Source: Pseudomonas chlororaphis subsp. piscium
GTDB lineage: Bacteria > Pseudomonadota > Gammaproteobacteria > Pseudomonadales > Pseudomonadaceae
Direction: 5' to 3'
DNA: 64,000 nt
Assembly (NCBI RefSeq): GCF_003850345.1
Contig: NZ_CP027707.1
Coordinates: forward strand, 2,790,001 to 2,854,000
Part shown: positions 54,690 through 64,000 of the stretch, one piece after another
How positions within the stretch are numbered: the stretch's first letter is position 1
Layout: each line of letters starts with the position of its first letter
Notes under the pieces: model-generated
What the model saw: only the letters and a program-made list of their open reading frames with translations
Databases searched by the model: none
What the model was told of the DNA's origin: nothing
Program-made: the position numbers and the translations under genes

Positions 54690-55718
54690 TTATGAATAGG
54701 GCGTTTGCGGCGCCACCCCACGCGGGCGTTTCGCCAGGAGCTTGCGGGCGGTCTCGACGAAGGGCGTGACGATCAGGCTGTAGACCGTCAGGTAACGCTG
54801 CGGGTCCGGTTCCCCGGTGCCAAAGCGCAGCGGCTCGGGCGTCGAGCGGGTGACGTAGAGCGTGCCGAACATCCAGTCCCACAGGGACAGGTTGGTGCCG
54901 AAGTTGCGGTTGAAGTGGCGGGGCGCGTCACTGTGATGGATCTGGTGCTGGGCCGGGCTGTTCAGCACATGCTCCAGCAGCGGGCCGAACGACAGCCAGA
55001 CATGGCTGTGCCGCAGGTTGGCCGCCAGGCTGTTGAAGATGAACACCAGGTAGGTCACGCCGAACAGGGTGTAGCGGCTGATCTCGCCGCCGCAGGCGTA
55101 CCAGAAGCCACCGGCGTAGAGGCCCAGGCACAGGCTGATGCTCAGTTTCTCGACGATCTTTTCCACGAAGTGCACCCGGCTCGCCGTCGCCGGGACCAGC
55201 ACCGGCGCCGAGTGATGGACCTTGTGGAATTCCCACAGCCAGCGCGAGTGAAAGGCCCGGTGCGCCCAGTAATGGATGAAGTCCTTGAGCAGGAACACTC
55301 CCAGCCCGTAGAGCAGCGACAACCCCAGGTTCTGCCCCAGGCGCGGGCGCTCGCCCCAGAGGTTGCTGAAAAACGCCAGGTAGTCCCCGGAGCGCAGGAT
55401 GTAAGGGTCGACCAGGTGGACGATGGGCAGCACCAGCGCGACCTTGAGGATGGCGCGCACGAAGTAGTAGCGGTAATCCAGCAGCGCCGAGGGATGCAGG
55501 TGCACCCGGCCGCCGCCGATGAAGTGCCAGAACGAGCGGGCGTGGCCCAGGCCGCGGCGCTTTCTGAAGCGGAACAGGCCATAGGCGACGCCGTAGGACA
55601 GGCACAGGAACAACAGCCCGAGGCGGCCGTTCAGATTGAAAATGCCGAGAAACTGCTGGGTAATGGGGGCGATCACCCAGTCGATCAGGTGCTTATAGAC
55701 AAGCGACAGAGCATCCAC
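54690..55718 (-). CDS. Sterol desaturase/fatty acid hydroxylase superfamily protein
   Basis: The 342-residue membrane protein has several hydrophobic segments and the superfamily His boxes for a di-iron centre: HYWAHRAFH, EFHKVHHSAP, SHVWLSF context and HQIHHSDAPRHFNR. Members hydroxylate or desaturate lipids in the inner membrane. The stop is 12 bases from the convergent GFA gene. An AraC regulator starts 150 bases upstream in the other direction, but more likely serves the pao genes. Confidence 0.85.
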   Translation of the reverse strand: MDALSLVYKHLIDWVIAPITQQFLGIFNLNGRLGLLFLCLSYGVAYGLFRFRKRRGLGHARSFWHFIGGGRVHLHPSALLDYRYYFVRAILKVALVLPIVHLVDPYILRSGDYLAFFSNLWGERPRLGQNLGLSLLYGLGVFLLKDFIHYWAHRAFHSRWLWEFHKVHHSAPVLVPATASRVHFVEKIVEKLSISLCLGLYAGGFWYACGGEISRYTLFGVTYLVFIFNSLAANLRHSHVWLSFGPLLEHVLNSPAQHQIHHSDAPRHFNRNFGTNLSLWDWMFGTLYVTRSTPEPLRFGTGEPDPQRYLTVYSLIVTPFVETARKLLAKRPRGVAPQTPYS

Positions 55719-55868
55719 GAAACGCCAGCCTCAGGCAAAGGAACGGCATTGTAAATCAGTTCGGTTTGGCCGGGGATTGCCCCAGGCAGGTTCTTTTCCG
55801 CTTGGAAGTTGTCACTGATCCTGGGGTAGGCTGGCCGCTCGCTGTACCCCATGGGAGGTGCCTGGCTT

Positions 55869-56783
55869 ATGAGCGTATCAAGGGAATCCGCAAACCTGTC
55901 GCTGCAACCTCGGGTCGGCGCGGGCTGCATCCGTGCGCGGGGCGCCGAGGGTGCGGTACTGCAGTCGGCGTCGCTGTTCGACGGCCTGGTGACCATCGAT
56001 CATCGTCGCTGGGCCTGCCGCGAGGCAGAGCTCAGCTGGACCGCGCCGCAGCACGTGGTGATCCTCACCGAGCGCGGGGCCACGGCCAGGACCCACATCC
56101 GCAGCAGTTCGACGCTCAATTACGAGGGCTGCGACCGCCCCGGTTCGATCAGCTTCGTGCCGGCCGGCGTCGAGCGTCAGGGCTATTTTCGCGATGCCGA
56201 CCTGATCTACACCGCCCTGTGGATCGACACGGCCCTGGATTTCCCAGGCTGCCCGCAATTGGCCGAGCTGCCCATGCGCCTCAACAGCGGCGATGGGGTG
56301 ATCCACTCGCTGCTCGCCGCCCTCAGTGCCGAGATGGTCAGTGGGCAGGTCCTGGAAGCCAGCTATATAGAGCATCTGGTGGCGCTGGTGGGGCTGCGTT
56401 TGGGGCGGGTCGATATCGGCAGCGCTGGCAACGGGCGCCTGGGGCCGCAGTTGCTCAAGCGCTTGAGCGACTACATCGATGCGCGCATCGACGGCAGCCT
56501 CTCGCTGACCGAACTGGCGCGGATCGCTGGCATGCCTGTCGACACCTTCGCCCGTCACTTCAAGGCGGAAACCGGCATGGCACCCTATGCCTACGTGATC
56601 GAGCGCCGGGTGCGCCGCGCCGAAAGCCTGCTGCGGGCCGGCAGCATGCCGATCAGCGCCATGGCCCTGGAGCTGGGGTTCTCCAGCCAGAGCCACTTCA
56701 CCTCGACCTTCAGGCGCATCACCGGGACCACCCCGAATACCTACCGCCAGCAGGCTTCCAGAATCCTGACAAGCTCGTCCTGA
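55869..56783 (+). CDS. AraC-family transcriptional regulator
   Basis: The 304-residue regulator has a variable N-terminal sensing domain and a C-terminal double helix-turn-helix (SLTELARIAGMPVDTFARHF and MALELGFSSQSHFTSTFRRI with TGTTPNTYR). The start at 55869 has GGGAGG 9 bases upstream; another ATG at 55851 is weaker. It ends 67 bases before the pao-type operon and probably activates it in response to an aldehyde. Confidence 0.88.
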   Translation: MSVSRESANLSLQPRVGAGCIRARGAEGAVLQSASLFDGLVTIDHRRWACREAELSWTAPQHVVILTERGATARTHIRSSSTLNYEGCDRPGSISFVPAGVERQGYFRDADLIYTALWIDTALDFPGCPQLAELPMRLNSGDGVIHSLLAALSAEMVSGQVLEASYIEHLVALVGLRLGRVDIGSAGNGRLGPQLLKRLSDYIDARIDGSLSLTELARIAGMPVDTFARHFKAETGMAPYAYVIERRVRRAESLLRAGSMPISAMALELGFSSQSHFTSTFRRITGTTPNTYRQQASRILTSSS

Positions 56784-56850
56784 TACCTGAAAGAACGGCG
56801 CCACGCCCTTGGCGATACTCGCGTCCAGCCGTTCATTTCAGGAGAGCACC

Positions 56851-57513
56851 ATGGAAGACCTGGATTCACCGCGTCCGTCGCGCCGCGCGCTCCTGCAAGC
56901 CGGGGCCGCCGCCAGCCTGCTGTGGGTGGGCGGCGGCAGGGCCCAGCTCCAGTCTCAGCCCCCATCCGCCCCAGCGCTATCCACCCCGGCTCAGCCATTG
57001 CCGTCCCAGGCGATCACCCTGCGCATCAACGCCAACGACCAGATGCTGGACCTCGACCCACGCACCACGCTGCTCGACGCACTGCGTCATCAACTGGGCA
57101 TGACCGGCTCGAAGAAGGGCTGCGATCACGGCCAGTGCGGCGCCTGCACGGTGCTGGTGAATGGCCGCCGGATCAACGCCTGCCTGAGCCTGGCGGTCAT
57201 GCATGACGGCGACGAGATCACCACCATCGAGGGGCTGGCCAATGGCGACCTGCTGCACCCCCTGCAAGCCGCCTTTATCGCCCGCGACGCCTTCCAGTGC
57301 GGCTACTGCACGCCGGGGCAGATCTGCTCGGCAGTGGGCATGCTCCAGGAGGTGCGCGCCGGCTGGCCCAGCCATGTCACCGATGACCTGCAGACCCAGC
57401 CCGTCGCCCTGAGCGACGCGGAGATCCGCGAACGCATGAGCGGCAACCTGTGCCGCTGCGCTGCCTATCCGAATATCGTCGCCGCCATCCGCGACGCCGC
57501 CGAGGAGGCCTGA
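56851..57513 (+). CDS. paoA: Aldehyde oxidoreductase [2Fe-2S] subunit (PaoA-like), Tat-exported
   Basis: The 220-residue protein has a twin-arginine signal ([10 protein letters not shown]) and two [2Fe-2S] domains: [15 protein letters not shown] with a later Cys, and [10 protein letters not shown] with [10 protein letters not shown]. The length and Tat signal match PaoA (YagT) of the E. coli periplasmic aldehyde oxidase. ATG 56851 has GGAGAGC upstream. The next gene starts 4 bases after its stop. The complex oxidises aromatic and other aldehydes to acids, complementing the aromatic theme of the window. Confidence 0.88.
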   Translation: MEDLDSPRPSRRALLQAGAAASLLWVGGGRAQLQSQPPSAPALSTPAQPLPSQAITLRINANDQMLDLDPRTTLLDALRHQLGMTGSKKGCDHGQCGACTVLVNGRRINACLSLAVMHDGDEITTIEGLANGDLLHPLQAAFIARDAFQCGYCTPGQICSAVGMLQEVRAGWPSHVTDDLQTQPVALSDAEIRERMSGNLCRCAAYPNIVAAIRDAAEEA

Positions 57514-57517
57514 ACCC

Positions 57518-58513
57518 ATGCTGCCTTTCAGTTATGAGCGCGCGAGCGACGTACAGCAGGCCGTCAGCCTGATGGCCGCGCAGCCGCAGGCGCGTTTTAT
57601 CGCCGGCGGTACCAACCTGATCGACTTGATGAAGCTGGGCATAGAGCGGCCCAGCCACCTGATCGATATCAGCCGCTTGCCCCTGGCGGCGATCGAGGAC
57701 AGTGCCGATGGCGGCCTGCGCATCGGCGGCCAGGTGCGCAACAGCGACCTGGCCGCCGACAGCCGTGTCCGCGAGCGCTACCCATTGCTGTCCCAGGCGT
57801 TGCTGGCCGGTGCCTCGGGGCAGATCCGCAACAAGGCCTCGGCCGCGGGCAACCTGCTGCAACGCACACGCTGCCCGTACTTTTACGACCCGGGCATGGC
57901 CTGCAACAAGCGCGTGCCCGGCAGCGGTTGTTCGGCCTTGCAGGGGCACAACCGTATGCACGCGATTCTTGGCGCCAGCGAGTCGTGCATCGCGGTGCAC
58001 TCCTCGGATATGGCGGTGGCCATGGTCGCCCTGGAGGCGCGGGTGGAAACGGTCCTGCCCGACGGCAAGCGCCGTTCCCTGGCCCTGGATCAGCTGTACC
58101 GCCTGCCCGGGACCACGCCCGAGATCGAAACTCAGCTGGTCCATGGCGAGATGATCGAGGCCATCACGCTGCCGCCACCACCCCCGGGCCGGCAGCTGTA
58201 TCGCAAGGTGCGGGATCGCTCCTCCTATGCCGTCGCCCTGGTTGCCGTGGCGCTGGTGATTGAAGTCCGCGCGGGGCAGGTCCGTACGGCCTGCATCGCC
58301 CTGGGCGGCGTCGCTCCCAAACCCTGGCGGGCCACGGCGGCGGAGCAGGCGCTGCTCGGCCAGCCGTCCGCTATGACGGTTTACCAGCACACCGCCGACA
58401 TCGCCCTGGCCGGCGCGCGCGGGCAGGGCGGCAACGATTTCAAGATTCCCCTGGCCAAACGCACCCTGCGCCAGTTGCTGACCAGCGCGACCCAAGAGCG
58501 AGCATCGGCATGA
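57518..58513 (+). CDS. paoB: Aldehyde oxidoreductase FAD subunit (PaoB-like)
   Basis: The 331-residue protein has an FAD-binding PCMH fold ([38 protein letters not shown]). The insert with Cys in [18 protein letters not shown] and GSGCSALQG corresponds to the extra [4Fe-4S] site of PaoB, absent from ordinary xanthine dehydrogenases. It relays electrons between the iron-sulfur subunit and acceptor. It overlaps the next gene by 4 bases. Confidence 0.88.
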   Translation: MLPFSYERASDVQQAVSLMAAQPQARFIAGGTNLIDLMKLGIERPSHLIDISRLPLAAIEDSADGGLRIGGQVRNSDLAADSRVRERYPLLSQALLAGASGQIRNKASAAGNLLQRTRCPYFYDPGMACNKRVPGSGCSALQGHNRMHAILGASESCIAVHSSDMAVAMVALEARVETVLPDGKRRSLALDQLYRLPGTTPEIETQLVHGEMIEAITLPPPPPGRQLYRKVRDRSSYAVALVAVALVIEVRAGQVRTACIALGGVAPKPWRATAAEQALLGQPSAMTVYQHTADIALAGARGQGGNDFKIPLAKRTLRQLLTSATQERASA

Positions 58514-60762
58514 GCACATCAGGACCCACCCCATCCGCCGCCAACGGCCCCATCGGCCAACCGCTGGACCGGGTCGATGGCCGGCTGAAAGTCACCGGCC
58601 GCGCGACCTACGCTTACGAGCAGCGGGAAATGGGCGACACCGCCTATGGCTACATCCTCGGGGCGACCATCGCCCGGGGCCGCATCAGCGCGATCGACAC
58701 CCGCGAGGCCGAACGGACGCCGGGCGTGCTCTATGTCATGACCCACCGCAACGCCCCCGCCCAGGTGGCATTCGGCCCCGCGGTGACACCGACCACGGCC
58801 GAGGTGTTCAGCCGATCGCGCCCGGTGTTGGCGACCGATGCTGTGCGTTATTACGACGAGCCGGTGGCGCTGGTGGTCGCTGCATCCTTCGAGGCCGCGC
58901 GAGCGGCGGCGCGCCTGATTCGCGTGAGCTACACCCCCGAGCAAGGCGACTTCGAGCTCGCTTCACGCCTGGCCCAGGCCTACATCCCGCCGCGGACCAA
59001 CGCCGGTCTCCAGACCGACAGTGCCGTCGGCGATTTCGAGTCGGGGTTCGCCAATGCCCCGGTCAAGCTCGACAGCACCTACAGCACCCCGTACCAGAGC
59101 CACGTGGCGATGGAGCCCCATGCGTCCATCGCGGTGTGGTCCGGGGACGACCTGACCCTCTATACCTCGGCGCAAACCCTGGCGAACTTCCGCGGCGGCC
59201 TGGCCAATACCCTGGGCATCGAGCCGGCGCGGGTGCGCATTGTCAGCCCTTATATCGGCGGCGGCTTCGGCTCCAAGCTGATCATTCATCCCGACGCGGT
59301 GCTGGCGGCGCTCGCCGCCCGGGTGCTCAAGCGCCCGGTGAAGGTGGCCCTGACCCGCCAGCAGATGTTTGCCAACGCAGGTTATCGCCCGGCCATGCAG
59401 CATCGGGTGCGGCTGGCGGCGGACCGCAGCGGCCAGCTGACGGCCCTGGGGCATGACGTCTGGTCGAGCACCTCGCGCTTTGAAGAGTTCTGCGAGCAGA
59501 CCGCGGTGTTTGCCCGTTCGCTGTATGCCGCGCCGAACCGCCTGACCCGCCATCGGCTGGTACCGGTCGACCTCAATCGCGGCGAGTGGATGCGCTCGCC
59601 GGGCGAGGCGCCGGGCATGCTCGCCTTCGAAAGCGCCATGGACGAGCTGGCCGAACGCCTGGGCCTGGACCCCATCGAATTGCGGGTGCGCAATGAGCCG
59701 GAAGTGGACCCCGAGTTGGGTGTGCCCTTCGCCTCGCGCAATCTGCTGGACTGCATGCGCACCGGCGCCGAGCGCTTCGGCTGGAGCCGCCGCAAGCCCA
59801 AGCCCGGCAGCCTGCGCGAGGGCCGCAAGCTGATCGGCATGGGCATGGCCGCGGCGATCCGGCCCAACTACCTGGGGCTGTCCAGGGCCCTGGTGAGCCT
59901 GGGCCCGACCGGGCGAGTGCTGGTGCGCCTGGACATGACCGATATCGGCACCGGCACCTACACCATCCTGACCCAGGTTGCGGCCCAAAGCCTGGGGGTG
60001 CCGATGTCGGCGGTGCAGGTGCAGCTGGGTGACAGCCGCTTTCCGCAGACCTCGGGCTCTGGCGGTTCCTGGGGGGCGGCCAGTTCCTGCTCGGCGGTGG
60101 AGGCCGCCTGCCAGGCCCTGAAGCAGCGGATCATCCAGGCTGCCGGCGCGCCTTACAACCAAGCAGAGGTGCGCTTCGCCGACGGCCGTATCAGCACCGG
60201 CGAGCGCTCGGAACGCCTTAGCGACCTGCTGCTGCGGGTGGCGCCCGCGGGGTTGCAGGCCGAAGGCAGCGTCGGGCCGATGGGGGAGGACTACAAGCAG
60301 TTTTCCCAGCATTCCAATGGCGCGCATTTCGCCGAAGTCGCGGTGGACATCGACACCGGCGAAGTCCGTCTGCGGCGCATGCTCGCGGTGATCGGCGCCG
60401 GACGCATCCTCAACCCCAAGACCGCGCGCTCGCAGATCCTCGGCGGCATGACCTGGGGCGTCGGCGCGGCGCTGATGGAACAGACCCTGCTTGACACCCG
60501 CCACGGGCATTTCGTCAACCATGACCTGGCCGAGTACCTGGTGCCGGTCAACGGCGATATCGCGGCGATGGATGTGCTGTTTCTCGAAGAACCCGATACC
60601 AAGGCCAACCCCCTGGGCGTCAAGGGCCTGGGCGAATTGGGTGTGTGCGGGGTCGGGGCGGCCTTGGCCAATGCCGTCTACAACGCCAGCGGCATCCGGG
60701 TGCGCGAGTTTCCGCTGACCCTGGACAAGCTGCTGCCGGGGCTTGCCGCCATCGAGGACTGA
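58510..60762 (+). CDS. paoC: Aldehyde oxidoreductase molybdenum cofactor subunit (PaoC-like)
   Basis: This is a 750-residue xanthine-dehydrogenase-type large subunit. It begins [20 protein letters not shown] and contains the molybdopterin motifs [40 protein letters not shown] and [20 protein letters not shown], and the catalytic Glu near the end in [20 protein letters not shown]. The substitution pattern fits aldehyde-oxidising PaoC. It is co-exported with PaoA. A PaoD/XdhC-type maturation gene, usual downstream, is not present here. Confidence 0.9.
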   Translation: MSTSGPTPSAANGPIGQPLDRVDGRLKVTGRATYAYEQREMGDTAYGYILGATIARGRISAIDTREAERTPGVLYVMTHRNAPAQVAFGPAVTPTTAEVFSRSRPVLATDAVRYYDEPVALVVAASFEAARAAARLIRVSYTPEQGDFELASRLAQAYIPPRTNAGLQTDSAVGDFESGFANAPVKLDSTYSTPYQSHVAMEPHASIAVWSGDDLTLYTSAQTLANFRGGLANTLGIEPARVRIVSPYIGGGFGSKLIIHPDAVLAALAARVLKRPVKVALTRQQMFANAGYRPAMQHRVRLAADRSGQLTALGHDVWSSTSRFEEFCEQTAVFARSLYAAPNRLTRHRLVPVDLNRGEWMRSPGEAPGMLAFESAMDELAERLGLDPIELRVRNEPEVDPELGVPFASRNLLDCMRTGAERFGWSRRKPKPGSLREGRKLIGMGMAAAIRPNYLGLSRALVSLGPTGRVLVRLDMTDIGTGTYTILTQVAAQSLGVPMSAVQVQLGDSRFPQTSGSGGSWGAASSCSAVEAACQALKQRIIQAAGAPYNQAEVRFADGRISTGERSERLSDLLLRVAPAGLQAEGSVGPMGEDYKQFSQHSNGAHFAEVAVDIDTGEVRLRRMLAVIGAGRILNPKTARSQILGGMTWGVGAALMEQTLLDTRHGHFVNHDLAEYLVPVNGDIAAMDVLFLEEPDTKANPLGVKGLGELGVCGVGAALANAVYNASGIRVREFPLTLDKLLPGLAAIED

Positions 60763-60880
60763 GCGAATCCTGCATCGACAAAAAATCTCGACGGCCTGCG
60801 CTGGATTGGGCAGGCTTGTGGGTCTGCGGCAGCCCGGTGGGTTGCTGTGGAACTCAAGCCATCAGCCGACGGACGCCTCC

Positions 60881-61501
60881 ATGAACCTTGCCACCCTGAT
60901 GCTTTTCCTCCCGGCCTGTTTCGCCCTGAACATGGCGCCAGGGCCGAACAATCTGTTGTCGATTCGCAATGCCACCACCTATGGCTTCCGCGCCTCCTGC
61001 CTGGCGGGAGTAGGGCGGCTGGCCGCCTTCGCGGTGATGATCGCCCTGGCGGCGGCCGGGCTGGCGGTGGTGCTGCAGGCTTCGGAACTGCTGTTCCATG
61101 GGATCAAGATTCTGGGGGCTGGCTACCTGCTGTACCTGGCGTACCAGCTGTGGACCGCGGATACCCAGGTCGAGTCCGAGAAAAAGACCGCGCCACTGGG
61201 CCTGCTGTCCTTGGCCCGGCAGGAGTTTTTGGTGGCCATCGGAAATCCGAAAGCAATCCTTATCTTCACCGCCTTCCTGCCGCAGTTCGTCGACCCTCAG
61301 GCACCGGTGTCCGCCCAGTTCCTGGTGCTGGGCGTGCTGTTTCTGATCCTGGAGTGGATTGCCATCAGCGCCTACGCCTACATGGGCCTGCACATGCGCC
61401 GCTGGTTTGCCGAGCCACGGGGCAAGAAGATCTTCAACCGCTGCTGTGCGGTGCTGTTGTCGGGGGCTGCTTCGGTGCTGTTGTTGGCGCGGCGGGCGTG
61501 A
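60881..61501 (+). CDS. LysE/RhtB-family exporter
   Basis: The 206-residue protein has about six hydrophobic segments and the family start LFLPACFALNMAPGPNNLLS, then GNPKAILIFTAFLPQFVD. The ATG at 60881 is chosen because the conserved N terminus begins there; the longer open frame upstream is not family-like. It lies 118 bases after paoC. The exported amino acid or metabolite is unknown. Confidence 0.85.
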   Translation: MNLATLMLFLPACFALNMAPGPNNLLSIRNATTYGFRASCLAGVGRLAAFAVMIALAAAGLAVVLQASELLFHGIKILGAGYLLYLAYQLWTADTQVESEKKTAPLGLLSLARQEFLVAIGNPKAILIFTAFLPQFVDPQAPVSAQFLVLGVLFLILEWIAISAYAYMGLHMRRWFAEPRGKKIFNRCCAVLLSGAASVLLLARRA

Positions 61502-61597
61502 GTTTGTCGGTAAGCATTGCTCTGTCTCGCGTCAGGCCCGTCCGAGTAGTGCTCAGCTGTTTTGGTTTAAGGCAAGTGGCAATAAGCAGGAAATCTC

Positions 61598-61948
61598 ATG
61601 GCCCAATTCTCAATTTTTAGCGGACTGGTATTGGTGGGCTATTCAGCGCTTGAGTATGGCGATCCCCCCATGGGTGTTGCTTTCGGCCAGTTTGAGCCCG
61701 CTGATGGGTATGCCGTTATCAAGAGCGAGTGCTGCACGAATCATCGCGATCAGTCAGCTCTCGACCTTTCTGTTCAGACTGAAGCGGGTGTGGTGATTCC
61801 ATGTGTGGGGGTGGGCATTCTGGACTACTCGGAAGAGCTTGTGCCGCCTTGCATTGAGATAAACATTCTGGGCATACAGCACCCATTGTACGGTGAGTTG
61901 TTTCCTCAACACGTCACTATGTACGAGCGCAATTTAGCTAGGGAGTAA
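61598..61948 (+). CDS. Hypothetical protein, 116 aa, possible orphan immunity protein
   Basis: A good ribosome binding site (CAGGAAA) precedes the ATG. The product begins MAQFSIFSGLVLVGYSALEY and includes PPMGVAFGQFEPADGYAVI, a soluble alpha/beta profile without a signal. I do not recognise a named family. The size, composition, lower GC and another small orphan gene 154 bases downstream resemble displaced immunity genes of polymorphic toxins, but no toxin is adjacent. Confidence 0.55.
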   Translation: MAQFSIFSGLVLVGYSALEYGDPPMGVAFGQFEPADGYAVIKSECCTNHRDQSALDLSVQTEAGVVIPCVGVGILDYSEELVPPCIEINILGIQHPLYGELFPQHVTMYERNLARE

Positions 61949-62102
61949 CCAGGCCATTGTCAGTTAGGGGGCAGAAGCAACCAGGGTGAAGGAGAGAGAT
62001 AGTGATGGCGGGCTCCCATGACGTTCACCGCCAATATATGTTCTTGGACGCGGCAGGGAGAGCGGAGATCTGAATGGCCATGGGTAGGTTAGTGAGGGAG
62101 AA

Positions 62103-62426
62103 ATGAGCAACGCGTTCAGCTACGTTTGGTTGTTGCCACTGCTTGAAAAGCCATATGAAGCGGTAGCACTCGATTTGCCTGGTGCTATAGGGGCCCTACG
62201 AATCAAACGAGCGCTACCAACCGAGATAGCCTTGCGACAGTTGCTGGTCACGGCCTTGGAGTCCCATTCCGAGTACTGGGCGGGGCTGGCTCTTCAATGG
62301 TTGGAACAGGGGGTTCCCCAAGATCCCAAACTGACTGAACTCCTGATGCATTGCTCCGAGAGCAGAACCCTGTCTCAATCCGACCGCCACAAAGCTCGCA
62401 GGCTTGCCAGTCGCGCACAGAACTGA
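62103..62426 (+). CDS. Hypothetical protein, 107 aa, possible orphan immunity protein
   Basis: GAGGGAG precedes the ATG. The product is helical and includes LESHSEYWAGLALQWLEQG and ends with SDRHKARRLASRAQN. This repeats the style of small helical proteins found beside contact-dependent or Rhs toxins in pseudomonads. No toxin is seen nearby. I cannot name a family; the immunity reading is inference. Confidence 0.55.
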   Translation: MSNAFSYVWLLPLLEKPYEAVALDLPGAIGALRIKRALPTEIALRQLLVTALESHSEYWAGLALQWLEQGVPQDPKLTELLMHCSESRTLSQSDRHKARRLASRAQN

Positions 62427-62450
62427 GTGTTTAATGCTGTAGCAAAGGGC

Positions 62451-62514
62451 TGCTTCCGGTTGAATCCACAGTCGATAGCTGCCGTTTGCGATGGGCTGCT
62501 CTCAGCCGGAAGCA
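62451..62514. repeat. Inverted element with TGCTTCCGG arms
   Basis: TGCTTCCGGTT (62451-62461) pairs with AGCCGGAAGCA (62504-62514) with one mismatch. The content (CGATAGCTGCC in the loop) is similar to the dispersed CTTCTGGCCG elements elsewhere in the window. Confidence 0.5.
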
Positions 62515-62642
62515 CGGAAGATGACTAAACGCATGAACCGGCTATCGACCCTGCCCGCAATGATGGCAAGATGACTCCTCTTGGAGAAAGTAGCATTCGG
62601 CGCGAGGCGAAGCCGGATGTCATGCGCATAGGGATAAGGAAT

Positions 62643-64000
62643 ATGGCTTCGATTCAGGTGGATGGTGAGGACAAGACCGCAAAGATCAGCGACTGGGCGA
62701 TTCGCTGGAGCGACAAGTACGAAGCCCTGGAACTGACCTGTCACTACCCCTCCAAGACAAAACACACCCACCCGCTCAGTAACTGCCAAGTTCTGCCCAC
62801 CCGCGAGCTGACCAATGTATTGCTGCACAAGCCCGGCAGCACGATCGTCAAGCCCATTGCCAAAGCTACGATTTACGGTGACCGATATGCCGTCGTGCAC
62901 TACTCGGGCGGCAAAAAACCCTACGTCTACAAGATGGACGGTATCGGCTTTACCGCCCCGACATCGATGAAGGAAACGCCGGTCTTCCGCTATTTCACTA
63001 TCGTGGCGAATGCCCGACAGGATCACGCTGAGTCGAAGACTGATCGTGAAATTGCCGACAATGTGGTGCGCCAGCTCGGAAAACTGCCCGCCATCGCTGG
63101 CACTGCCTTGCAAGCCTATTGTACGGGGCGCAACGGCACGCTGGCGCCGGGTCGGGGGCTCATCTATCCGTTCGGGCTTAACGAGAGTCAGCTTCAGGCG
63201 GTCGAGCGGGCGTTCAGCGCGCAAATCAGCGTGATCGAAGGCCCGCCAGGGACCGGCAAGACCCAGACGATCCTCAACATCCTCGCCAATATTCTGTTAC
63301 GTGGGCAGACGGTAGCGGTGCTGTCCAACAACAATGCTGCCGTGGAAAACGTCTACGAAAAGCTGGAGAAATACGGCCTGGGCCACTTGGTCGCCAAGCT
63401 TGGCAACCAGGACAAACGTGAGGCCTTCTTCGCCGACCTGCCTGCGTGGCCATCAAGCGCGCCCGAGCCGGCACCGTCCCTAGATGAGATCCAGGCCTTG
63501 CTGACCCGCTTGAAGCAGCACCTGCAAGACCACAACAGGGCGGCACAACTGCAAATCGAGCTGGACGAGCTGGTCATCGAGCGGCGCTACCTGCAGCAGT
63601 GGCAGGCAGAAAGCGATGTACAGGCCACAGGCTCGCTCGACAAGTACGGCCTGACACCGCGCAAGACTGCGGACCTCATGGCCTACCTGGCTTACCTCGG
63701 CGAGCAGCGCATTCATCTCAAAGACCGCATCGAGCTACTGTTCAAATTCAGAATCTTTCGCACCAAGCCATTCGCCGAGGGCGAGGCGCGCATGGCCGTT
63801 TTCCATGCATTGCAGATGCATTACTACGACAAGTCGCTACGGGACAAGGAAGCGGAGCTGCGGGCGTGCCGTGAATCGTTGGCACGCGCGAATTTCACGG
63901 CACTGCTGAAAGAACTGACAACAGCATCGATGCACCATCTGAAGCAGCATCTGCAACTTCAGGTACCGCCGTCGGACAGCTTCGATGCCAAAACTTACCG
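62643..64000 (+). CDS. Superfamily 1 helicase/AAA domain protein, N-terminal part (truncated by window end)
   Basis: The frame is open from ATG 62643 (AAGGA 2 bases upstream, GGGATAAGG) to the window end, 452 residues. An N-terminal 180-residue domain of unknown type precedes a Upf1/DNA2-like helicase core: LNESQLQAVERAF (Q-motif-like), Walker A GPPGTGKTQTILNILANIL (200 on) and VAVLSNNNAAVENV (motif Ia). A coiled-coil insertion (about 290-440) then interrupts the core. Large proteins of this shape often carry a C-terminal nuclease and act in phage defence; the C terminus is outside the window. Confidence 0.78.
   Translation, partial: MASIQVDGEDKTAKISDWAIRWSDKYEALELTCHYPSKTKHTHPLSNCQVLPTRELTNVLLHKPGSTIVKPIAKATIYGDRYAVVHYSGGKKPYVYKMDGIGFTAPTSMKETPVFRYFTIVANARQDHAESKTDREIADNVVRQLGKLPAIAGTALQAYCTGRNGTLAPGRGLIYPFGLNESQLQAVERAFSAQISVIEGPPGTGKTQTILNILANILLRGQTVAVLSNNNAAVENVYEKLEKYGLGHLVAKLGNQDKREAFFADLPAWPSSAPEPAPSLDEIQALLTRLKQHLQDHNRAAQLQIELDELVIERRYLQQWQAESDVQATGSLDKYGLTPRKTADLMAYLAYLGEQRIHLKDRIELLFKFRIFRTKPFAEGEARMAVFHALQMHYYDKSLRDKEAELRACRESLARANFTALLKELTTASMHHLKQHLQLQVPPSDSFDAKTY

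Noticed and set aside
58963..60522. 519-residue minus-strand frame
   Set aside because: Antisense to paoC; His/Gln/Gly-rich shadow.

Overview
The window looks like chromosomal DNA of a Pseudomonas of the fluorescens group. The evidence is strongly GC-biased core genes, REP-like repeats of the GTAGGAGCGAGGCTTGCCCGCGAT type, a long dispersed intergenic repeat familiar from these genomes, and typical pseudomonad families (OprD porins, VanAB, DUF2986, DUF3300/DUF2950, orphan VgrG). No rRNA, tRNA or CRISPR array was seen. The species call is inference from gene content.

Region 1 (1-9700), aromatic catabolism. The truncated end of a benzoylformate decarboxylase is followed by an aromatic-acid MFS transporter, a PanE-type reductase and an aryl-aldehyde dehydrogenase. 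A clear terminator closes this run, and an OprD-family porin follows. A repeat-rich gap leads to vanR, with vanBA facing it. Upstream of vanA are two GGATCC-centred palindromes, one overlapping a good sigma-70 -10 box. They are the likely VanR operators. Together the genes would import and demethylate or oxidise lignin-type aromatics.

Region 2 (9700-20000), mixed metabolic and orphan genes: GIY-YIG protein, secreted hydrolase, PhyH dioxygenase, DAO oxidoreductase, small lipoprotein, GFA protein, an unidentified 202-aa protein, P-loop kinase-like protein, cupin, MaoC hydratase, LysE exporter with divergent Lrp regulator, and Nudix hydrolase.

Region 3 (20000-33900), a Cus copper/silver efflux locus (Met/Cys-rich leader protein, cusC, cusB, cusA, and a cusF-like gene). 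Between cusA and cusF lies a lower-GC type VI secretion cargo island: VgrG, DUF4123 adaptor, an 832-aa LysM effector and a convergent FGE-type lipoprotein.

Region 4 (33900-48500) has a putative PD-(D/E)XK protein, a phospholipase D-like protein and a secreted epoxide-hydrolase-like protein. Next comes a compact two-gene module, which I regard as the best candidate for a novel system: a RloC/PrrC-like AAA_13 ATPase with a zinc-hook-like CxxC and a possible anticodon-nuclease triad, followed 4 bases later by a restriction-endonuclase-STAND NTPase. Envelope genes follow (DUF2950, DUF3300, MarC, a periplasmic protein), then DUF3616 and a 53-aa DUF2986 gene.

Region 5 (48500-64000) has a TonB-dependent receptor, secreted cupin, SulP transporter with STAS domain, GFA protein, sterol-desaturase-like protein, an AraC regulator with a paoABC-type periplasmic molybdenum aldehyde oxidoreductase, a LysE exporter and two orphan immunity-like small genes. 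The window ends inside a large superfamily 1 helicase gene.
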